The notes: generated by a model not told the origin, from the sequence alone. A stretch of 32,092 nucleotides of DNA from Microbacterium sp. UFMG61 (GCF_015354505.1 NZ_JACAFP010000019.1:1-32092); one strand, 5' to 3'. Numbered from the stretch's first letter, positions 7,500-15,239 are shown. A program made the numbers and translations.

Positions 7500-8384
7500 A
7501 TGACCGACATCACTCCCGATCCCCGCACGCAGCATCGCGACCAGGAGTTCCCCGGGCAGCAGCAGACGCAACCCGGACTCACGGACGACATGCGGCCCGA
7601 GCCGGACCACGGCGAGAAGAGCTACGTGGGCAGCGGGCGTCTGCAGGGCCGCCGCGCACTGATCACCGGCGGCGATTCGGGCATCGGCAGGGCGGTCGCC
7701 ATCGCCTTCGCGCGTGAAGGCGCCGACGTCGCGATCGTGCACATGCCTGAGGAGCAGGGGGATGCGGACGACACACTCGCTCTCATCCGGGCAGAGGGCC
7801 GCACCGCGCTCGGCCTGGCCGGAGACGTGCGAGACGAGTCGTTCGCCACCGACATCGTCGCCCGGACGGCGGATGCGCTCGGCGGACTCGACGTCGTCGT
7901 GCTCAACGCCGCCTATCAGCACGACATCGACGGATTCGAGAACCTCGAGACGGACCGCCTGCGCCGAGTGTTCGAAACGAACCTGTTCGGACTCCTGTAC
8001 ACGGCACGCGCCGCGTATCCGCGGCTCGATTCGGGCGCGAGCATCATCGTGACGGCCTCCGTGCAGGCATATCAGCCCTCACCCGCACTGATCGACTACG
8101 CGATGACGAAGGCCGCGCAGGTCGCTTTCGTGAAGGCTCTCGCCGAAGAAGCAGGCGAACGGGGTGTCCGGGTCAACGCTGTGGCGCCCGGTCCGATCTG
8201 GACGCCGCTGATTCCCGCGACCGGCTGGAGCGACGAGCGGGTGCAGACGTTCGGGCAGGACACTCCGCTCGGTCGCGCCGGACAACCGGCCGAGCTCGCC
8301 GGGGCCTATGTCTACCTGGCGTCGGCCGAATCGTCGTACACCTCCGGATCCGTCATCGCCGTCACCGGGGGCAAGCACCTCTGA
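7500..8384 (+). CDS. SDR family oxidoreductase, YghA-like
   Basis: Short-chain dehydrogenase of 294 residues, probably NADP(H)-dependent, acting on a small carbonyl or alcohol. The coenzyme motif is TGGDSGIG (56-63), the NAG-like motif is NAAYQ (136-140), and the catalytic triad is Ser187, Tyr200 and Lys204 in DYAMTK. The 45-residue N-terminal extension, rich in Gln and Pro (FPGQQQTQPG, then KSYVGSGRLQGRRALITGG), is typical of the YghA/general stress SDR subgroup. The frame is open further upstream, but ATG at 7500 matches the family N-terminus and follows the shared box at 7455-7474. General stress function is inferred from the subgroup. Confidence 0.88.
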   Translation: MTDITPDPRTQHRDQEFPGQQQTQPGLTDDMRPEPDHGEKSYVGSGRLQGRRALITGGDSGIGRAVAIAFAREGADVAIVHMPEEQGDADDTLALIRAEGRTALGLAGDVRDESFATDIVARTADALGGLDVVVLNAAYQHDIDGFENLETDRLRRVFETNLFGLLYTARAAYPRLDSGASIIVTASVQAYQPSPALIDYAMTKAAQVAFVKALAEEAGERGVRVNAVAPGPIWTPLIPATGWSDERVQTFGQDTPLGRAGQPAELAGAYVYLASAESSYTSGSVIAVTGGKHL

Positions 8385-8462
8385 CGCGCATCGGGCTCGC
8401 TTCCAGTCGGGCGGATGCTGCGCGCGGGAACCGGAGCCCTCCGCAGGCAGGGGCCGCCCGCG

Positions 8463-8468
8463 TAGGCT
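8463..8468 (+). promoter_or_regulatory. -10 box of a leaderless promoter for the DMT transporter
   Basis: TAGGCT lies exactly six bases before the GTG at 8475, so transcription would begin at or next to the start codon. No -35 is evident. The first 15 bases (TAGGCT plus GGTGCGGTG) match the same region before the threonine aldolase gene at 14 of 15 positions. Confidence 0.6.
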
Positions 8469-8474
8469 GGTGCG

Positions 8475-9452
8475 GTGCAGAAGCCCGCGTCCTCCCGTGC
8501 TCTCGTGGGCGTGACCCTGGTCGTCGGATCGTGCCTCTCTCTGCCGTTCGGAGCGGCGGTCGCGGCTCAGCTCTTCCCTGTTCTCGGGCCGTGGGGTGTC
8601 ACGTCGCTGCGGGTCGCGATCGCAGCGCTGCTGCTGCTCGTGATCGTGCGTCCGAACCCTCGACGGTGGGTCCGCGGGCAATGGCTCGCCGCCGTGCTCT
8701 TCGGGCTCGCGCTCGCGGCGATGAACGGGTTCTTCTACGCCGCGATCGACCGCATCCCACTGGGGCCCGCGGTCGCGATCGAGTTCCTCGGGCCGCTGGT
8801 GCTGGCGGCGGCGCTCACGCGGCGGCGCGCTGACGCCGCGTGGGTCGGCGTCGCGCTGCTCGGCATGCTGCTGCTCGGCGTCGACGGGCTCACGGGAGCG
8901 GATGCACTCGACCCGCTCGGTGTCGTGTTCGCGCTCATCGCCGCAGGGTTCTGGGCGCTGTACATCCGCATGAGCGCCCGCGTCGGCGCGCTGATCCCGG
9001 GTGCCGACGGACTGGCCGTGGGGCTCGTGGTGGCGGCGATCGTGCTGCTGCCGGTCGGCGTGCCCGCGGCGACGACCGTGGCGGGCGACATGCAGCTGCT
9101 CGGGCTGGCGGCGGTCACTGCGGTGCTGTCGTCGGTGATCCCGTACAGCTTCGAGCTGGCCGCGCTGCGACGCCTGCCTCAGCGCGTGTTCGGTGTGCTG
9201 CTCAGCCTCGAGCCGGCCTTCGCGACGCTCGCCGGCTGGCTCATCCTGGCGCAGGACGCGACGGTGCTGAAAGTGCTCGCGATCGCCCTCGTGATCGCCG
9301 CCAGCGTGGGAACGACCCTGGGTGCGCGGCGTCAGCAGCGGCGCGCGGAGGCCGACTCCGCCGCATCGGATCGCGCTGATCCGGACCGGCGTCATCCCCG
9401 CTTCGACGACGAGCCCGGGCCGTTCACAGGCCCTCTTCCGCTGCCCGACTGA
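8475..9452 (+). CDS. DMT-superfamily exporter, EamA family (RhtA-like)
   Basis: Integral membrane transporter of 325 residues with about ten hydrophobic segments in two EamA repeats (roughly residues 10-130 and 145-285). Late motifs LRRLPQRVFGVLLSLEPAFA and LAGWLILAQD resemble RhtA-type amino acid exporters. A cytoplasmic hydrophilic tail of about 40 residues, rich in Asp and Arg, follows. Likely exports amino acids or other small metabolites; the substrate cannot be read from the sequence. The GTG start is supported by the leaderless promoter at 8463-8468. The GNAT gene follows 17 bp later and is probably co-transcribed. Confidence 0.83.
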   Translation: MQKPASSRALVGVTLVVGSCLSLPFGAAVAAQLFPVLGPWGVTSLRVAIAALLLLVIVRPNPRRWVRGQWLAAVLFGLALAAMNGFFYAAIDRIPLGPAVAIEFLGPLVLAAALTRRRADAAWVGVALLGMLLLGVDGLTGADALDPLGVVFALIAAGFWALYIRMSARVGALIPGADGLAVGLVVAAIVLLPVGVPAATTVAGDMQLLGLAAVTAVLSSVIPYSFELAALRRLPQRVFGVLLSLEPAFATLAGWLILAQDATVLKVLAIALVIAASVGTTLGARRQQRRAEADSAASDRADPDRRHPRFDDEPGPFTGPLPLPD

Positions 9453-9469
9453 CCACCGAAGGACACCCC

Positions 9470-10087
9470 ATGTCGATCACGCCCGTATCGATCACCGATC
9501 GCCTTCGTGAACAGCCCGATCTCGCGACCCCTCGACTGCGGCTTGTGCAGCTCGGTCCCGGGCACCTCGCCGAGGTCATGACGGGGCTCGCCGACGCCGA
9601 TGCCATGCGCCTGACCGGCACTCGGGGCGACTTCACGACCGAGCGGGTGCGCACGCATCTCGACCGGCTGCCCGGAGCGGACGACCGGGCCGACTACGCG
9701 ATCCTGCTGCACGACGGCACCTACGTCGGCGAGGTGGTGCTCAACGACCTCGCCGACGACGACCGGTCGATGAACTACCGCATCGCGCTCGCGGCGCCGG
9801 CCCTCCGTGGTCGCGGATACGGCACGGAGGCCGGGCGGGCGGTGATCGACTGGGCGTTCGACGTCGTCGGGCTGCACCGGGTGTCGCTGGAGGTCTACCG
9901 TTTCAATCCCGCTGCACAGCGCTCGTACGAGAAGATCGGCTTCCGGGTCGAGGGGGTCGCTCGCGAGGCGCTGCATTGGGACGGCGCCTGGATCGACGCC
10001 ATCCTGATGGGCATGCTCAGCCACGACCCCCGCGGCGCAGCGGCTCCGTCCTCGCCGGGGTCTTCGCCAGGGTCTTCGCCGGCGTGA
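9470..10087 (+). CDS. GNAT acetyltransferase, RimJ/RimL type
   Basis: N-acetyltransferase of 205 residues that would transfer acetyl from acetyl-CoA to an amine. The fold is visible as TPRLRLVQL (beta-1), YVGEVVLND, MNYRIAL, the acetyl-CoA loop LRGRGYGTEA (with the RGxGxxT variant of the Q/RxxGxG motif), HRVSLEVYRFNPAAQRSYEKIGF, and VEGVAREALHWDGAWIDAILMGML. The substrate could be a ribosomal protein N-terminus or a small molecule. The ATG has AAGGA upstream. The last 24 residues are an odd Ser-Pro-Gly repeat tail (SSPG units) that lies in the 71-bp overlap with the convergent YidC-like gene, so this C-terminus may be a recent read-through extension. Confidence 0.85.
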   Translation: MSITPVSITDRLREQPDLATPRLRLVQLGPGHLAEVMTGLADADAMRLTGTRGDFTTERVRTHLDRLPGADDRADYAILLHDGTYVGEVVLNDLADDDRSMNYRIALAAPALRGRGYGTEAGRAVIDWAFDVVGLHRVSLEVYRFNPAAQRSYEKIGFRVEGVAREALHWDGAWIDAILMGMLSHDPRGAAAPSSPGSSPGSSPA

Positions 10088-10838
10088 CCTCGGGCAGCGG
10101 ATAGCGTCGGCGCAGCAGCATCCGCTGCACCAGCGTCCAGACGACCGTGACGGTCAGGTACAGCGCTGCCGCGAGCGGCACGAACGCGGCGAACACGACG
10201 GTCAGGTAGTGCAGCGCGCCCGCGACCCGGAGCATCGCGGGGGAGGAGAGCGGTGAGTCCTCGGCGCCCTCCGGCACCGGAGCCGGGCGGAACACCCGGC
10301 GGCTGATGTCGGCGACCACGAGCATGATCACCGCGAGCGCTCCGAACACCAGCAGCGTCGCCGGCGAGGCCGTGCCGCCGAAGACCGCCGACACGAAGCT
10401 CGTGCCGAGCGGGGCGCCGAACAGGTCGTGCGTGAGCAGGTCGTTCGGGTGCCCGGCGATCTCGGGGCGCAGGAACAGCGTGTACAGCAGGCCGACGATG
10501 GGCGCCTGCGCGAGCACCGGCAGCATGCCGGCGAACGGCGAGGTGTTCTCGCGGCGGTAGAGCTCGAGCATCTCCTTCTGCAGGCGCTCGGGGTTCTTCT
10601 TGTGGCGGCGCTGGATCTCGCGCAGCTTCGGCGCGAGCCGCGCTCTGGTCTGCTCCGCTCGCGCCTGGGAGACGCCGACGGGGACCAGCAGCGCGCGCAC
10701 CAGGAGCGTGACGAGGATGACGGCGAGGGCCGCAGCGGATGCCCCGGCGAGGGGTTCGAGAAGCGAGGAGAGCCCGGCGAGGGCTCCGTAGGCCGCATCG
10801 AGCAGGGCGGCGAGAGGGGGAAAGGCGAAGATGTCCAT
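10017..10838 (-). CDS. YidC/Oxa1 family membrane protein insertase paralogue
   Basis: A 273-residue polytopic membrane protein of the YidC/Oxa1/Alb3 family, which inserts proteins into the cytoplasmic membrane. Visible are an N-terminal hydrophobic region, the first core transmembrane helix (about 35-57) followed by the charged coiled-coil hairpin LAPKLREIQRRHKKNPERLQKEMLELYRRE, then MLPVLAQAPIVGLLYTLFL and two further hydrophobic blocks. There is no large periplasmic domain, as usual in Gram-positives. It is shorter than the main actinobacterial YidC and sits away from rpmH/rnpA-type genes, so it is probably the second copy. The C-terminus is a basic repeat tail overlapping the GNAT gene. 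A DUF6412-like membrane protein precedes it on the same strand. Confidence 0.85.
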   Translation of the reverse strand: MDIFAFPPLAALLDAAYGALAGLSSLLEPLAGASAAALAVILVTLLVRALLVPVGVSQARAEQTRARLAPKLREIQRRHKKNPERLQKEMLELYRRENTSPFAGMLPVLAQAPIVGLLYTLFLRPEIAGHPNDLLTHDLFGAPLGTSFVSAVFGGTASPATLLVFGALAVIMLVVADISRRVFRPAPVPEGAEDSPLSSPAMLRVAGALHYLTVVFAAFVPLAAALYLTVTVVWTLVQRMLLRRRYPLPEVTPAKTLAKTPARTEPLRRGGRG

Positions 10839-10898
10839 GGAGGTCCGTTCGTGTGTCGGGAAGGGTCGGCGAAGCCGCGCGATCCCGTACGAGACGGA

Positions 10899-11171
10899 CT
10901 ACGCGGCGACGGCGACTCCCGGCGCACGAGGACGCGGATGACCTGCGGCATCCGGATCGCTCTGTGCGAGCAGAGTCGAGACATCGATCGCCCGCAGCGG
11001 ATGCGGGGCGGTGTCCCCTCGGGGAGGGACGAGGCTCAGCGCCACGGCGATCGTCAGGGTGGTGAGGGCGATCAGCGCGATCGCGACACCGAGGGCGGCG
11101 GCATCGGGCACGACGATCACGCCGAGTGCGGACGCGACGAAGCCGAGCATCTGCCCGAACCACTCGCTCAT
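10899..11171 (-). CDS. Small membrane protein, DUF6412-like
   Basis: A 90-residue protein with two hydrophobic stretches (about residues 5-22 and 27-48) and a polar C-terminal half containing DTAPHPLRAIDVSTLLAQSDPDAAGHPRPRAPG, a pattern I recognise as the DUF6412 family, often encoded beside a YidC paralogue. The frame is open far upstream, but ATG at 11171 has a good AGGGAGG five bases before it and lies just behind the -10 box at 11191-11196. The YidC-like gene starts 60 bp downstream. A role as a partner or regulator of the insertase is inference from the gene pairing only. Confidence 0.7.
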   Translation of the reverse strand: MSEWFGQMLGFVASALGVIVVPDAAALGVAIALIALTTLTIAVALSLVPPRGDTAPHPLRAIDVSTLLAQSDPDAAGHPRPRAPGVAVAA

Positions 11172-11190
11172 GCGCGCCTCCCTCATCGCG

Positions 11191-11196
11191 AGGGTA
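11191..11196 (-). promoter_or_regulatory. -10 box for the DUF6412/YidC operon
   Basis: TACCCT on the minus strand, followed by a very short leader containing AGGGAGG and the ATG at 11171. It is positioned exactly 17 bp from the plus-strand -10 at 11214-11219, so each box lies where the other promoter's -35 would be. Confidence 0.5.
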
Positions 11197-11213
11197 GCAC
11201 CGTCGGGCGGGCG

Positions 11214-11219
11214 TAATCT
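11214..11219 (+). promoter_or_regulatory. -10 box of a leaderless promoter for the nitronate monooxygenase gene
   Basis: TAATCT ends six bases before the ATG at 11226, the spacing expected for a transcript that begins at the start codon. Confidence 0.6.
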
Positions 11220-11225
11220 CGGAGC

Positions 11226-12272
11226 ATGACTGATCTGCGTGTGCTTCTCGGCATCGAGCATCCGATCGTCCTCGGCCCGTTCGGCGGGCTCTCGTCCGTG
11301 GCGCTGGCCGCCGCGGTGAGCGAGGCCGGCGGTCTCGGCGGATACGGTCTGTACGGCTACGACGGTGACCGCATCCGGTCGACCGTCGCCGAGCTGCGAC
11401 AGGCGACCGCGCGCCCGTTCGCCGTGAACATCTGGATCCCCACCGGCGACGAGGTCGAGCCGAACGCCCAGCACACCGTGTTCGCGCAGGCGCTCGAGCC
11501 CTTCTACGACGCGGTCGGAGTCGACGTCCCCGCCCGGCCCGCGCGTTACATGCCCTCGCTCGACGAACAGCTCGAGGCGATCTGGGAGTCCGCGCCGCCG
11601 GTGCTCAGCGTCGTGTTCGGAGTCCCCTCTGACGACGTCATCGACGAGGCGCATCGCCGTGGCATCCGTGTCATCGGCACGGCCACGACCGTGGCCGAGG
11701 CCGCGGCGCTCGCGGACGCCGGGGTCGATGCCGTCGTCGCGACCGGGCTCGAAGCCGGAGGGCACCGGGTGTCGTTCCTGCGACCCGCCGAGGAGTCGCT
11801 CATCGGCACGTTCGCGCTCGTGCCGCAGGTGGTCGACGCGATCGACGTCCCGGTGATCGCTGCGGGCGGCATCGCCGATCGTCGCGGGGTCGCCGCGGCC
11901 TTCGCGCTCGGCGCCTCGGCGGTGCAGGTCGGCACGGCCTTCCTGGCCACCGCCGAGTCGGCGGCCAATGACTCGCACCGGGCCGCGATCCGCTCGACGC
12001 CCGCCGACGGCACGGTGCTGACCCGCGCGATGAGCGGTCGACTCGCACGGGGCGCCCGCAACCGCGCCGTGCGGGCGATCGAGGCGAGCGGCACGATCGC
12101 GCCGTTCCCGATGCAGAACTGGCTCACCGGGCAGTTCCGCACCGCGGCGGGCGCGCAGAACCTCGGCGAGCTGCAGTCGCTGTGGATGGGGCAGGGCGCA
12201 CCGCTCGCCGCCTACCCCACCGCGGCAGAGGCGTTCTCGGAGTTGGTGGCGGGAGTGCCCGACGGCGTCTAG
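11226..12272 (+). CDS. Nitronate monooxygenase family protein (FMN-dependent)
   Basis: TIM-barrel flavoprotein of 348 residues that would oxidise alkyl nitronates, detoxifying nitro compounds. The N-terminus IEHPIVLGPFGGLSSVALAAAVSEAGGLG, the FMN and catalytic segment ATGLEAGGHR with the conserved His, and the phosphate-binding IAAGGIADRRGVAAAFALGASAVQVGTAFL are all characteristic. It lies alone on the plus strand with its own leaderless promoter. Its stop TAG shares the CTAG at 12269-12272 with the convergent purU stop. 2-nitropropane dioxygenase is the older family name; the natural substrate is not known. Confidence 0.88.
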   Translation: MTDLRVLLGIEHPIVLGPFGGLSSVALAAAVSEAGGLGGYGLYGYDGDRIRSTVAELRQATARPFAVNIWIPTGDEVEPNAQHTVFAQALEPFYDAVGVDVPARPARYMPSLDEQLEAIWESAPPVLSVVFGVPSDDVIDEAHRRGIRVIGTATTVAEAAALADAGVDAVVATGLEAGGHRVSFLRPAEESLIGTFALVPQVVDAIDVPVIAAGGIADRRGVAAAFALGASAVQVGTAFLATAESAANDSHRAAIRSTPADGTVLTRAMSGRLARGARNRAVRAIEASGTIAPFPMQNWLTGQFRTAAGAQNLGELQSLWMGQGAPLAAYPTAAEAFSELVAGVPDGV

Positions 12273-13120
12273 AGGATGACGGTCGAACGACCGTGCACGA
12301 TCACGCGGTCCTCGGCGTGCCACTGCACGGCGCGGGCCAGCACGAGGCGCTCGACGTCGGCGCCGCGGCGCTGCAGCTCGGCGGCGGACTCCGAGTGGGT
12401 GACGCGGGTGACGTCCTGCTCGATGATCGGTCCCTCGTCGAGGTCGGCCGTCGCATAGTGCGCGGTCGCGCCGATCAGCTTGACCCCGCGGTCCTTCGCA
12501 CGCGCGTACGGGTTCGCGCCGATGAAGGCGGGGAGGAACGAGTGGTGGATGTTGATGATCGGGGCGCCGACGCCCTCGATGAAGTCGTCGGTGAGGATCT
12601 GCATGTACCGCGCGAGCACCACGAGGTCGACGTTTCCCCGCAGCAGGTCGAGCTGACGCTGCTCCATCGCCTCCTTGTCGCCGGACGGGATATGCACGAA
12701 CGGCACCCCGAACGAGCGCACCGACTCCGCGAGGTCGGGGTGGTTCGAGACGACCATCGTGACGTCGATGTCGAGCTGGCCGCGCTGGGTGCGCCACAGC
12801 AGCTCCATCAGGCAGTGGTCGTACTTCGAGACGAAGATCGCGACGCGCTTGCGGCGGGCGGTGTCGTGCAGCGACCACTCCATGCCGAATCGCTCGGCGA
12901 CCGCGGCGATGTCGGCCTCGAGTGCCGGACGTGCGGCGGAGAGCCCCGGCAGGTGGATGACGGTGCGCTGGAAGAACCGACCGCCCTCGGAGTCGGTCGA
13001 GTGCTGGTCGAGCGAGATGATGTTCGCACCGTGCTGGGCGAGCACGCCGGCGACGGCGGAGACGATGCCGGGCTGGTCGTCGCAGGCGATGAGCAGACGG
13101 GCGGTGTCGGGCTGAGACAT
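12269..13120 (-). CDS. purU: Formyltetrahydrofolate deformylase PurU
   Basis: Hydrolyses 10-formyl-tetrahydrofolate to formate and tetrahydrofolate, balancing the one-carbon pool. The 283-residue protein has an N-terminal ACT domain (about 8-80; LLIACDDQPGIVSAVAGVLAQHGANI) and a formyltransferase-like catalytic domain with KRVAIFVSKYDHCLMELLWR, the conserved INIHHSFLPAF (Asn190, His192) and DLDEGPIIEQDV with Asp228. Length is normal. The ATG at 13120 follows GAGGAGC; a longer open frame upstream lacks a good ribosome site. It ends in the same CTAG as the convergent gene. Confidence 0.93.
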   Translation of the reverse strand: MSQPDTARLLIACDDQPGIVSAVAGVLAQHGANIISLDQHSTDSEGGRFFQRTVIHLPGLSAARPALEADIAAVAERFGMEWSLHDTARRKRVAIFVSKYDHCLMELLWRTQRGQLDIDVTMVVSNHPDLAESVRSFGVPFVHIPSGDKEAMEQRQLDLLRGNVDLVVLARYMQILTDDFIEGVGAPIINIHHSFLPAFIGANPYARAKDRGVKLIGATAHYATADLDEGPIIEQDVTRVTHSESAAELQRRGADVERLVLARAVQWHAEDRVIVHGRSTVIL

Positions 13121-13185
13121 GGGGGCTCCTCGAGGGTGTGCATCGATTCTGCCGTGCCGGGCGCCCGCCGAGCGAATCGCGCACC

Positions 13186-13191
13186 TACCCT
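13186..13191 (+). promoter_or_regulatory. -10 box of a leaderless promoter
   Basis: TACCCT, then GGAGGG, then ATG at 13198. The purine-rich GGAGGG directly touches the ATG and so is too close to work as a Shine-Dalgarno site, which favours leaderless initiation. Confidence 0.6.
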
Positions 13192-13197
13192 GGAGGG

Positions 13198-13677
13198 ATG
13201 GACATGCAGGGGGCGACCGCATCGGCGCTGCTCGCGAGCGCGCGGGCCGGGCTCGCGGGTGCGCCTCGCGAGGGCCTGGGCGAAGAACGGCAGTCGCGCT
13301 GGCGTGGGCACCGGATCGTGCGCGTCGGTGAGGCCTGGCACCTCGGCGTGCTGCTGCTGACCGACGATCACACACTCGCGACCGCCGAGGTGCTGCGCGC
13401 GGCAGACCCCGGGCGCCGTGGATACACGGCGGAATCGGCCCGCGAGCGCGCCGCGCGCCGGGCACTCGCGCTGCGCGGCGGCTTCGGTGAGGGCGAGGTC
13501 GCACACATCGGCTGGAGCGTGATCGACGTCGACGCGGTCGACGCCGGCGGAGCATCCGGCCCGCTGGCCGTGCGCGACGGCGTGCCGTCGGTGCGGTGGA
13601 GCACCGCGGGAGGATGGATGCCGCTGGAGGCATATCTCCGCGAGCGGGTGCAGCTCCTGCGCGACGCGGTCGGCTGA
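13198..13677 (+). CDS. Conserved protein of unknown function (Microbacteriaceae type)
   Basis: A 159-residue soluble protein. Recognisable conserved stretches are RVGEAWHLGVLLLTDDHTLATAEVLRAADPGRRGYTAESARERA, GFGEGEVAHIGWSVIDVDAVDAGGASGPLAVRDGVPSVRWS and GGWMPLEAYLRERVQLL. I recall close homologues in related genera sometimes labelled glutaminase, but no glutaminase active-site motif is visible and I do not adopt it. Start at 13198 is fixed by the leaderless promoter; ATG two codons later is possible. The gene is divergent from purU and convergent with the amidotransferase-like gene. Confidence 0.7.
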   Translation: MDMQGATASALLASARAGLAGAPREGLGEERQSRWRGHRIVRVGEAWHLGVLLLTDDHTLATAEVLRAADPGRRGYTAESARERAARRALALRGGFGEGEVAHIGWSVIDVDAVDAGGASGPLAVRDGVPSVRWSTAGGWMPLEAYLRERVQLLRDAVG

Positions 13678-13726
13678 TCGCGGCGGGTGACCCTCGGGTT
13701 CCCGGCGCGCTCAGGCGCTCAGATGC

Positions 13727-14446
13727 TCAGGCCGCGAACGTCTGGGCGAAGCGGCGCAGCAGGGCCGCGCCCTCGGTGACGGATGCCGAGAGCACCTGGC
13801 GCTGCACGAGATCGAACTCCTCGGGGTCGAAGTACCCGGTCGTGCGGTAGTAGGTCATGCGGTCGGCGAAGTCGCGGGGCGTGGGCTCGGGGTGGAACTG
13901 CGCCGTGTACAGGTGGGTGCCGACGCGGTAGGCCTGCACCGGGCAGGTCGCGTTCGTGGCGAGCAGCACCGCGCCGTCGGGCACGGCGACCGCGCTCTCC
14001 TTGTGGGCCGTGAACACGGTGAGCGCGGGGGCGCTGGGACCGAAGATCGGGTCGTCCACGGCCGCGGCGGTGGTCTCGATCACGGCGGCGCTCGCGGACT
14101 CGGGGGTGGCGGAGCTGACCTCGCCCCCCAGCATCCGCGTCACCACGCCGATGCTGAAGCAGGTGAAGAACGCGGCGATCTCGCCCGCGATCGCGCTCCG
14201 AGCGATCTGCTCGAGGTCGCTCTCGACGCGATGCTGCACGGGGGTCTTCGCGGCGTCGGTCACGTTGAACGGAGAACCGCCCACCACCACACCGCGGTAG
14301 CGGGCGAGGCGTGCAGGATCGAGGCGCTCGGTCAGCAGGTCGAGACGGTCGACGACGTCGACGCCGAGCGCCCGACGGAACGAGGCGTGCTCGGCGTCTG
14401 CCGCCCCGAGTTCGGGACGCACGCAGACGTAGAGAAGCGAGACCAC
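13727..14446 (-). CDS. Class I glutamine amidotransferase-like protein
   Basis: A 239-residue protein with the GATase-1 fold. VVVGGSPFNVTD (about 54-64) corresponds to the GGP oxyanion region, Cys96 in FFTCFSIG fills the nucleophile position, and His185 and Glu187 in QFHPEPT complete the triad. The nucleophile elbow departs from the usual GxCxG, so glutaminase activity is probable but not certain. A FDPEEFDLVQRQV tail follows. A free-standing amidotransferase resembling the GMP-synthase glutaminase domain is the likely description; the partner is unknown. Two GTG codons are adjacent (14449 and 14446); I chose the second because it lies six bases after TAGACT. Confidence 0.78.
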   Translation of the reverse strand: MVSLLYVCVRPELGAADAEHASFRRALGVDVVDRLDLLTERLDPARLARYRGVVVGGSPFNVTDAAKTPVQHRVESDLEQIARSAIAGEIAAFFTCFSIGVVTRMLGGEVSSATPESASAAVIETTAAAVDDPIFGPSAPALTVFTAHKESAVAVPDGAVLLATNATCPVQAYRVGTHLYTAQFHPEPTPRDFADRMTYYRTTGYFDPEEFDLVQRQVLSASVTEGAALLRRFAQTFAA

Positions 14447-14452
14447 CACGAG

Positions 14453-14458
14453 AGTCTA
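14453..14458 (-). promoter_or_regulatory. -10 box of a leaderless promoter for the amidotransferase gene
   Basis: TAGACT on the minus strand lies six bases before GTG at 14446 and immediately after the stop of the preceding gene (14466), giving the amidotransferase gene its own start in a 19-bp gap. Confidence 0.5.
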
Positions 14459-14465
14459 ACGAGCG

Positions 14466-15227
14466 TCAGCGCGAGGAGTTCGCCGTGCGTCCGCGCACGA
14501 TGCCGACGAACGTCTCGACGTCGGGCGTGGTGCGCTCTCGCGGCCACGCGAGCGCGACGGTCGAGGTCGGCCCGTCGGCCAGCACGCGGTGGTCGACGTC
14601 CTTGCGGTGGTGCAGACGAGCGAGCGACATCGGCACGATCACGATGCCCACGCCGGTCGCGGCGGTCGTGATCGCGTCGTCGGTCGACAGCGCGGCGAAG
14701 GCGGGGGCCACGGAGCCGCGCACCTCGAAGGGTACGAGTGCGTCGTCGGAGAGCGTCACGACGACCTCGCCCGCGAGGTCGGCCCGCGTGAGTTCGTCGG
14801 CCGCGAGCAGATGCGACTCGATCGAGGCGACCACGACGGGAAGCTCGTCGTACAGGGGGATGACGTGCACCGCATCACTGCTGAGGCCGGCGGCCGCCAG
14901 TGCGCGGTCATCGAGGGGCAGCCGCACGAGGGCGGCGTCGACCGTGGTCAGCGACTGATACTGCGTCGCCACCGCGATCGGCACGAGCTCGAGCGGCACG
15001 TGAGGCATGCGCTGCTTCCAGGCGTCGATCCATCGGCCGGGGGTCGCGCCGGGGACTGCGCCGAGCCGGAAGGAACGCGGCTCCTCGGATTCGGGTGCGG
15101 GGGCGTCGAAAGCGACCTTGGCGGTCTTCTTCGGCGGCTTGGGCGGCGGAAAGCGCTGAGCGGGCGCGGCCTTGCTGCGCCGCACCGGTCCGGTCGGGCG
15201 CGAGGATCGTCGCTGCTGCTTCGCCAT
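14466..15227 (-). CDS. LysR-type substrate-binding domain protein lacking the HTH
   Basis: A 253-residue protein whose C-terminal 200 residues resemble the effector-binding domain of LysR regulators (RSFRLGAVPGATPGRW, LVPIAVATQYQSL, LYDELPVVVASIESHLLAADELTRADLAGE, ATGVGIVIVPMSLARL). In place of the winged helix it has a 45-residue basic, Pro/Lys-rich N-terminus (QRRSSRPTGPVRRSK, PPPKPPKK). Without an HTH it cannot be an ordinary LysR repressor or activator. It might bind a ligand and act on another protein or, through the basic tail, on nucleic acid; that is speculation. Start ATG at 15227 lies six bases after TACTCT. Confidence 0.75.
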   Translation of the reverse strand: MAKQQRRSSRPTGPVRRSKAAPAQRFPPPKPPKKTAKVAFDAPAPESEEPRSFRLGAVPGATPGRWIDAWKQRMPHVPLELVPIAVATQYQSLTTVDAALVRLPLDDRALAAAGLSSDAVHVIPLYDELPVVVASIESHLLAADELTRADLAGEVVVTLSDDALVPFEVRGSVAPAFAALSTDDAITTAATGVGIVIVPMSLARLHHRKDVDHRVLADGPTSTVALAWPRERTTPDVETFVGIVRGRTANSSR

Positions 15228-15233
15228 CAGGCC

Positions 15234-15239
15234 AGAGTA
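15234..15239 (-). promoter_or_regulatory. -10 box of a leaderless promoter for the LysR-domain gene
   Basis: TACTCT on the minus strand, spacer GGCCTG, then ATG at 15227. It directly abuts the hairpin at 15240-15263. Confidence 0.6.
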
